NCBI GenBank assembly: GCA_025618425.1
Contig: CM046841.1
Location: 7,287,068-7,351,067, forward strand
DNA length: 64,000 nucleotides
Direction of reading: 5' to 3'
Origin: Heliocidaris tuberculata
Lineage: Eukaryota > Echinodermata > Echinoidea > Camarodonta > Echinometridae
Part shown: in pieces, positions 59,501-64,000 of the stretch
How positions within the stretch are numbered: the first letter of the stretch is position 1
How the letters are laid out: every line of letters starts with the position of its first letter
Notes under the pieces: generated by a model
Told to the model about the DNA's origin: nothing
Databases searched by the model: none
The model's input: only the letters and a program-made list of their open reading frames with translations
Position numbers and translations under genes: made by a program

Positions 59501-62500
59501 CCTTACTGTAATGATACCAGATTTAAAAGTCATGTTCGTATGTCTTATACATGAGCCACGTTACCACCATAATGACCTTAGTGGCGTCTACATTATTTTC
59601 ACATGAGCGTCTAGCAATTCTGGGCCCTGTTTCATAAAACTTGTTATCTAGCTTAACAACTGCCCCATTTCTTTGTCAAATTAGCTCTCAGCCAATCAGA
59701 TTCAAGGATTTCAGTAGCTTATAACAATTATTGTAACTTGTTTTTGATAATTGAAGTTTTACGAAAAGGGGCCCTAATCAGCCTTTCTTTTTCACTTACC
59801 TTCAGGTATTGATACATGCAGAGAGAAATCCAGTTCGAGAGTAGTTTTTCAACGATAGTCTCAGTCCTGAACAAAAGAGATACATTCATGAGATTATAAC
59901 TACGAACAACTTAACATCATACAACTGCATTAATGCCATCATTGAAACCAAAGATGCACCATCAGTGTACCATTGTACATCAAGAAATAACTGAGGAATG
60001 TATATTAAATGTAAATATAACACTGAAAATTGTTCTTGGCTTCTTTCAAACGGATAAGTATGTATAGTTCGATAGCGTTTACTCCCAGGCTTCGTGTAAA
60101 TTGTCGGATTGGTTAACCGACTAAAGATCCATCTACACGCTAGAAATTTTGACAAGTTACTATGGTAAATAAGGTTTATTTTGTAAAAAACGTTGGGAAC
60201 CGCAACAAAAGGCAAGGAGACAATATATTCAACTGATTATCAAAACAATTTCGTTACCTTCGAACAAATGACATAATGTATTAAGATTAGAAACATTTAT
60301 CTCAGGGTTTAATCAATCTTCATGCCACAAACCTTTTGAAGAGTGATTTTGCTCTACCACTGTCTGCTCCTTCCTCAATGCTTTCTTCCAAGAGCTTGAA
60401 CAGAGTTCTGACAAGAAACAGACGAATAAAAAAAATTATGATAAATCGCCTGTCCTCGGAAGAACAATATGGGGGGAAAATGAAATAATACTTAGATGTG
60501 AACCACAAATTCAATTCAAGTTTTCCCAGTATCCCTCAACAACAACTTAAAAGGCACAGTTTTATTTTTGGTAAAGATGATTTCTGTATCTTTTTTTCTA
60601 TTGTCAACTATAGTAGAAACTTAAAGTTAAAATTCGTCAAAATTCACTCCAGAAATTTGTTAACCGACAGCCTTTTCACAGAAATTTCCATCTTAAGCAT
60701 ATTAAGTAATATACATATTCAATAATATATCTGGAAATCAATAGAGTGATCATAACAATGGTAATAATGATGACGTTTTCATCGTATGGAAGAGTAACTT
60801 TCAGTATATTTCACTCAATGGAAGAATACATCCAGCGGAATGGTATTAATTTGATATAATGTACTCACTCTGTGAAATACCCAAACTTTCCTTCTGTTAC
60901 CAAGAGCGCAGTAATCAATGACGCGATGTTGACTCTATGTTAGATTAAAGAAAATGAATTGACAGTCATGTCAGCCTCTGTTTCGACTTCTATTCCTTAT
61001 ACCTCTCTTTAAAATGTCATCTTACCAATTATTGAGTGCTAACAACCAGCTCTATTAAACGCAAATGATCAGGTTATTGAATAATTCTTTTTTTCATTTT
61101 AAATGCATTAAAAAAAAAATTATGTGAAAGATTAATTGATATTTAACACATTCAGGAAGAGAGAGAGAGAGAGAGGAAAAAAAACAACAAGGCAAACGCC
61201 TAGTGTTGTCTCGCCTGCATCTCGCTATGCGAATGAGAATGTGAACTTTGGTCTGGCAGCTTTATTATACTAAGCAATAATGATGATTCAATATACATTT
61301 TATCCCTGCATGGAAAATGAGACAATGCTGTTTTTGCATGTTGTTAATACTTTAGATTCCAATGAAGTTTATTGACCCTTTAACCTTTGACCTATTTTTC
61401 GAACTTGACCGGAGCCTTCAAGGGATGTAAATGTGGTACGAACCTCGTGATCATACCTCAAAGGTACAAGTTATTACATGTACATGTAAAGTGATTTTTA
61501 CTGGACATTCACTGACCTTTTGACGTTTTACATTTATTTACAAACATGACATGGACCTTCAAGAGATATATACTTGCGATTTGAATTTGAATTTGAATTT
61601 TCGAACTTGACTTGCGCCTTAAAGAAATGAATTTGGTGATTCTACCTCAAATCCACAGGAAGTTATTGTGATTACAGTGCTTTTTGCAGAAAGTTCATTG
61701 ACCTTTCAACTTTGACCTTGGTCAGATTCGACAGATTTTCGAATGTGACCTGCGTCTTCAAGAGATGTACCTGTGGTATGAATTTGGTGATTCTATCTCT
61801 ATTCCATAGATAGTTATTGTGATTACAGCATAATTTTTTACGACGACGAGGAAATAGTGACGGCAATAGTCTTGCTCCGCTACGCAGGCGAGACAAAAAG
61901 GAGACACAAAAAGACAGAGAGATAAAGAGGGTGAGAGAGAACATGAGAGAGAGGGGGGGGGGGTAGAAATAAGGAAAGGGAATAAAAGTGAGTGGGGTGA
62001 ATGGGATGTAGTAGGTATCCAAAAGACATAGAGGCAGGGAGGGGGGGGGTTAAGAAAAGAAAATATATATAATGTAGATATCATTTCCTTTCTTGCGTAA
62101 TGTAAAATTAATCATATGCTTATCTAGAAAGAAATGGATTGAGACAAACCTATCCCGTCTTTGGGATTTTCTCTTTTCTTCAAGCTGCTTGATGAAATTG
62201 GTCAAGAAGTCAGGATTACTGAGTTGCCTGGAGAACGTGATCATGGCTGACTCGAGATCAGAGTTCAAGTACTGCAATAAACATAGTCCAAGAAATAATC
62301 AAGACTTCCCTAGATATCTACTGAAAACATGCGAATAGATGATTTGTTGAAGGCCTACATCTATCCATCCAATCTGCCCTCATTCATTTTCTTAATCATT
62401 CTTTCCTTTCCCAATATTGACAAATATTCATTACTTTTGAATCGCAGAGAGAAATGTAGAGACTCACAGCTTATAGCTCATCATAATAATTTCGTGAAAT

Positions 62501-63741
62501 ATAATTGGAAGTTCATTGATATTCAGAGATTATTTAGTGGGTTTAGGAAATGCAAGAAGGACATATCGGGTTGTTTGCTCGCTTTAGTGAAAATATTGAG
62601 AGAGCAGTGGAGGAATATTTCATCCCCTTATGTTAATTTAGAAGAGGAAAATAGAAATATATGTACACATTGCTGTCATTTAAATGTGTAGATTGAAATA
62701 AACAGATATTGATTTTCACACTATTTGGACCCATTTCAAAAACAGCTATTATCTGACAAGGGCAATCCAGCCCATGAGTGGAGAAGAAATAAATCAAATC
62801 AAACATAATTAATATGATATATAGCTTTATTGCAAATTTAAAATGAAGCAGTTCAAACCTCAGGATCTGTGGTTGGTGGTAGAACAGCCAGTCCAGCAAA
62901 GAGCATATTCTTGGAGTAATCTATAGCATTTACGAAGGGGACACCAAGATGGCTGACTTGATCCTCAACTTCTGACATATCAGCCTGAAGCTCATGGAAA
63001 GCTAAAAAAAAAAAAAAAAAAAGAGAAAAAGAAAAAAAAAGAAGAAGAAAAGAATGAAAATACCGATTATTTATGATGAAACATCGAACACTCGAGATGA
63101 CACTTGGCCCTTTTTAAATCTTAATATAGTTAACACATCCTTGTCCGAGACATTTAATGGCTGTAGCACTTTTACGACTTAATAGAATTGTTGCTTGTTA
63201 GAAAATTGTCAATTCATAGATCTATTTCTAATACCCTTTTCGGCGAGTTTGGAGACATCTTACTTGACTGCTTGTTGTAAAGTTTTCGGCTGGGATTCCG
63301 GTAGATTGGATCTGACACCTGATTACGAATTATTTACTAATTAAGGATACCGGTATATCATTTGCCCCATTAATTGTATACTATACAGCAACAACCATTT
63401 TGGACAACTGATTCATTTGTTGTCTTGTTTTAAGTTTCATTATACTGAAGTAAAAATGTTCAGTTTCACATTGCAAAGGGTTAGTATTCATAAGAAACAG
63501 ATCACATCATCATTTCACCAGTTTCAACTCGCTGTTGTATTCTCTTCTCTAACATCTCAAACTCCTGGAATTGTTTATTCAATCGCTCATGACTTCGTCT
63601 GTAGATAAACACGCCCATGATGACGAGGATGATGAGGGTGATCACAGCAGCACCAACTACACCACCAACGATGCCACCGATATTGGGTGATGTAGAATAC
63701 TTGACGTAGCCAGGATAAAATATCAAGTTTCCATGGAAAAC
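50048..63741 (-). CDS. Plexin (semaphorin receptor): membrane span and cytoplasmic region, 17 exons
   Basis: Seventeen minus-strand exons, each listed separately, encode the end of a plexin: a short extracellular stub, one membrane helix, a juxtamembrane coiled coil, the N-terminal GAP half, a Rho-type GTPase-binding domain (RBD) and the C-terminal GAP half. Plexins receive semaphorin signals at the cell surface, and their split GAP domain acts on Rap-type GTPases. All junctions use GT/AG, and phases agree except between exons 10 and 11, where one nucleotide is unaccounted for. The product ends in ELMPN and so lacks the PDZ-binding tail of B-type plexins. The GAP finger reads KRTE where plexins usually have RRTE. 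The Sema, PSI and IPT exons must lie beyond 64 kb. Introns hold several transposons. Subtype not assigned. Confidence 0.9.
50592..50669 (-). CDS. Plexin exon 16
   Basis: Encodes DFSGLFSRVATLKNLYDFTS then HDTGPL, replacing the region that in vertebrate plexins ends SEEIxxxLxxD. Donor GTTAGT, phase 0. Divergent but in the right place. Confidence 0.8.
51305..51376 (+). repeat. SINE 3' core with ATT-repeat tail
   Basis: GCGCCTTGAGCATCCTCTGG...GTGCGATATAAATG followed by ATT repeats, the same 3' core as at 13970 and 16994. It lies in the plexin intron between exons 15 and 16. Confidence 0.75.
51444..51584 (-). CDS. Plexin exon 15: C-terminal GAP half
   Basis: Encodes VSALNRVLFYKDLPGHIRTI then GEYYDNIKGLQPPTTEDLQE and DFHKITQ. 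LxYxKD(I/L)PxxxxxxxxYYxxI is the plexin pattern. 141 bp, phase 0. Confidence 0.95.
51978..52125 (-). CDS. Plexin exon 14: C-terminal GAP half
   Basis: Encodes SLPLHYWMTALAHPSYIFDM then RQSRSADQSVSVLANMLDNA and CKKVRKENTQ. It matches LPLRFWxxxxxNPxFxFDxxxSxxxDxxLxVxAxxxxDxC. The following HxLGKDSPxxKLL block of other plexins is altered here to VRKENTQVSALNRVL (spanning into exon 15). Confidence 0.95.
52892..53055 (-). CDS. Plexin exon 13: C-terminal GAP half
   Basis: Encodes KTIQPRIDEFLAGVFKKPDE then TPCTVKHLFDFFDKMADKYC and TDEPEEIAEAWKSN. The KxLFDFxDxxADK...WKSN order matches plexins. Donor GTACGC, phase 2. Confidence 0.95.
53084..53130. repeat. TA microsatellite
   Basis: About 23 TA units in the plexin intron between exons 12 and 13. 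A second TA tract is at about 53490-53528. Confidence 0.95.
53296..53368 (+). tRNA. tRNA-like sequence, isotype uncertain (possible SINE head)
   Basis: It folds as a cloverleaf: acceptor GCCTCCG pairs with CGGAGAC with one mismatch, the D arm is GTCT...AGGC, the anticodon stem TTGGC/GCCAA encloses a seven-base loop GTACAGT (anticodon ACA), and the T arm is CCGGGTTCGACTCCCGG. Box A (TGGTCTAGTGG) and box B (GGTTCGACTCC) are both good. An extra base between the D and anticodon arms and an unusual ACA anticodon argue for a tRNA-derived repeat or pseudogene. It is in a plexin intron, antisense to the gene. Confidence 0.5.
53621..53702. repeat. Near-perfect 38-bp-arm hairpin
   Basis: GTAGCTTTTATTGTC...AAGCTTTCGAT is followed after two bases by its inverse ATCGAAAGCTT...GACAATAAAAGCTAC, with only small mismatches. 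There is no coding content. Confidence 0.85.
53818..55037. mobile_element. hAT-like element carrying a GATAAGTGCCC minisatellite
   Basis: The left end CGGAGGCGGCGCTCCC and right end CGCTCCGCCGCCCCTG are approximate inverted copies. GTCACTGC at 53810-53817 and 55038-55045 is an exact 8-bp target duplication. The interior (53880-54430) is a 24-28 bp minisatellite of TGATAAGTGCCCCTTTT units. It sits in the intron between plexin exons 12 and 13. Confidence 0.8.
55046..56013. other. Plexin intronic sequence; nothing further recognised
   Basis: Short chance frames only. There is no splice-flanked plexin-like exon on the minus strand in this stretch. Confidence 0.5.
56014..56103 (-). CDS. Plexin exon 12: C-terminal GAP half
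   Basis: Encodes VVDDPLPTEKSISMTKLDRE then FLAPRLLVTK, matching the plexin E(I/F)xLxRLLxTK block. 90 bp, phase 0, donor GTAAGA. Confidence 0.9.
56283..56374 (-). CDS. Plexin exon 11: linker to C-terminal GAP half
   Basis: Encodes DHKDAGPNDVRDRDYTRIRT then MESGGSRMIHL. The MxxG...(M)(W)HLV pattern matches plexin KMWHLV. Its first codon needs one nucleotide from the previous exon, but exon 10 ends in phase 0. A micro-exon, a different exon 10 donor or a sequence error could explain this. Confidence 0.75.
56913..56993 (-). CDS. Plexin exon 10: end of RBD
   Basis: Encodes VADGSQVALIAKAAMNETGV then YQPVTPG. The V(A/P)DGSxVALxxK motif closes the RBD. The donor chosen is GGGGGT/GTACAA. The frame stays open beyond it, so the exact 3' boundary is less certain. 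Confidence 0.8.
57582..57691 (-). CDS. Plexin exon 9: RBD
   Basis: Encodes WYHPGGEERILKDRDEFNKA then VGNTRDLYINTVKAYG, corresponding to the LxW...(I/L)LxDxDxT segment of the RBD. Donor GTAAAT, phase 0. Confidence 0.9.
58110..58263 (-). CDS. Plexin exon 8: RBD
   Basis: Encodes TLSVVGRDKQHLYYVKVLDV then DCITQVKQKILDAAYRKSHI and VQQNRAHEMDL. The VxVLDxDxITQVKxKILDA block is the ubiquitin-like Rho GTPase-binding domain. Donor GTAAGT, phase 1. Confidence 0.95.
58723..58869 (-). CDS. Plexin exon 7: end of GAP N-terminal half, entry to RBD
   Basis: Encodes RHVAKSLYLLYQSIKIQVEK then GPIDITTGQSVFSLNFECLL and EEEVEFNEI. EKGPIDxxTGxxxxSL is one of the most constant plexin motifs. 147 bp, phase 0 at both ends. 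Confidence 0.95.
58965..59265. mobile_element. 301-bp MITE with TTAA target duplication
   Basis: The ends AGGGATACGC and GAGTATCCCT are inverted, with TTAA at 58961-58964 and 59266-59269. It is GC- and CpG-rich compared with the surroundings. It lies in the intron between plexin exons 6 and 7, and the open frame across it is not a gene. Confidence 0.8.
59622..59774. mobile_element. MITE with GGGCCC(C/T)...TTTC ends
   Basis: GGGCCCTGTTTCATAAAACT at the left faces AGTTTTACGAAAAGGGGCCC at the right. About 153 bp, close to plexin exon 6. Its ends resemble those of 10947-11115. Confidence 0.75.
59800..59866 (-). CDS. Plexin exon 6: GAP arginine finger region
   Basis: A 67-bp exon encoding RTETIVEKLLSNWISLCMYQ then YLK, with donor GTAAGT. 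Matches the conserved RTExxxEKMLxNWxxxxxYxFL block, which is catalytic in the plexin GAP domain. Confidence 0.9.
60333..60407 (-). CDS. Plexin exon 5: GAP N-terminal half
   Basis: A 75-bp exon encoding TLFKLLEESIEEGADSGRAK then SLFK. The terminal Lys stands where other plexins have the first Arg of the RR finger; the following Arg codon is completed by exon 6. Confidence 0.85.
60869..60934 (-). CDS. Plexin exon 4: GAP N-terminal half
   Basis: A 66-bp exon encoding VNIASLITALLVTEGKFGYF then TE, corresponding to the plexin RxxVASLIMxxLQ segment. Donor GTGAGT. Confidence 0.85.
61206..61896. mobile_element. 691-bp inverted-repeat element, second copy
   Basis: TTGTCTCGCCTGC at the left and GCAGGCGAGACAA at the right, with internal TTGACC / CTTCAAGAGATG repeats as in 46405-47044. 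It lies in the intron between plexin exons 3 and 4. Confidence 0.8.
62150..62271 (-). CDS. Plexin exon 3: GAP N-terminal half
   Basis: Encodes YLNSDLESAMITFSRQLSNP and DFLTNFIKQLEEKRKSQRRD. Matches the plexin block ending LExQRxFxxRDR. Donor GTTTGT, phase 2. Confidence 0.9.
62329..62805 (+). pseudogene. Probable LINE 3' fragment in a plexin intron
   Basis: A 120-codon plus-strand frame (62329-62691: ...SLLLNRREKCRDSQLIAHHN...) ends shortly before AATAAA. It is followed by a CAATCCAGCCCATGAGTGG block and a tail AAATAAATCAAATCAAAC, which is typical of LINE 3' ends with short tail repeats. I recognise no protein domain, so the LINE assignment rests on the tail. Confidence 0.35.
62859..63001 (-). 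CDS. Plexin exon 2: juxtamembrane coiled coil and start of GAP
   Basis: Acceptor follows a long T-run (TTTTTTTAG). Encodes AFHELQADMSEVEDQVSHLG then VPFVNAIDYSKNMLFAGLAV and LPPTTDPE. The (A)FxELQxD block is a plexin signature. Confidence 0.9.
63519..63741 (-). CDS. Plexin exon 1 of those visible: transmembrane segment
   Basis: Acceptor CTTGTAG, donor GTGAAA. Encodes VFHGNLIFYPGYVKYS, the last extracellular residues, then the membrane helix GGVVGAAVITLIILVIMGVF, the stop-transfer YRRSHERLNK and the start of a coiled coil, FEMLEKRIQQRVET. Ends in phase 1. Confidence 0.9.
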
Positions 63742-64000
63742 CTACAAGAGTTAGAAAAGAAAATACAAAACTCACAACGACGGCTATAGCCTAAGAAACC
63801 GACAGGCCCCGAGACCGAAATTTTTGTCTCGTGGGCCTCCTGAAAAGTTGTCAGAAGGACCACGAGACCGACGGCCCATGAGACTGGGACGTGTACTGGG
63901 ATCTCGGTCTCCTGGGTTTATTTTTGAAGGAAAAACAAAACAAGTCAAAAGATAACATTTATAGCAGTACAAGTTACAGAACTTTAACAGTTAGATTAGA

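Overview
The window is AT-rich animal genomic DNA with spliced genes, dense transposable-element debris, tRNA-derived SINEs and many simple repeats. The repeat types (SINEs ending in ATT repeats, CR1-like LINE tails, L1/Tx1-like LINEs, Harbinger and hAT elements, minisatellites reading GATAAGTGCCCC) together with plexin genes suggest a marine invertebrate deuterostome, most likely an echinoderm. That assignment is inference; the sequence alone does not fix the species.

Host genes. Both recognisable host genes are plexins on the minus strand, arranged head to tail. The right-hand gene (63741 down to 50048) supplies the membrane-spanning segment and nearly the whole cytoplasmic region (split GAP domain plus Rho-type GTPase-binding domain) in 17 exons I could place from splice sites and reading phase; its extracellular exons lie beyond the right edge. 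The left-hand gene starts at 8954 with a signal peptide and the first part of a Sema domain in one large exon, and its remaining exons lie beyond the left edge.

The 41 kb between them is nearly all mobile DNA. From 9.16 to 23.26 kb there is a Harbinger-type complex: two inverted, related arms, a degenerate transposase on the minus strand, a 3.6 kb inverted-repeat element carrying a broken RecQ-type helicase fragment, a 2.5 kb element with AAT flanks, a SINE that itself carries a small hAT element, and minisatellites. From 24 to 27.6 kb there are a TTAA-flanked element, a degenerate tandem repeat and a hAT element with a perfect 8-bp target duplication. From 28.3 to 39.3 kb I read a three-level nest: an L1-like LINE (family B) is split by a CR1-like LINE, which is split by two head-to-tail, nearly identical copies of another L1-like LINE (family A). 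From 43 to 49 kb there is an inverted-repeat element, then a satellite of about 225 bp period that is interrupted by another inverted-repeat element.

The left end (1-7.8 kb, within or beyond the first intron of the left plexin) holds a trinucleotide repeat, a foldback element, a 157-bp tandem repeat, a 2.6 kb hAT-like element and LINE tails. I found no new enzymatic system. The most useful observations are the tandem plexins with a divergent GAP finger, the nested LINEs with an apparently seamless insertion point, and several transposon insertions that can be dated by target duplications or an empty site within the window.
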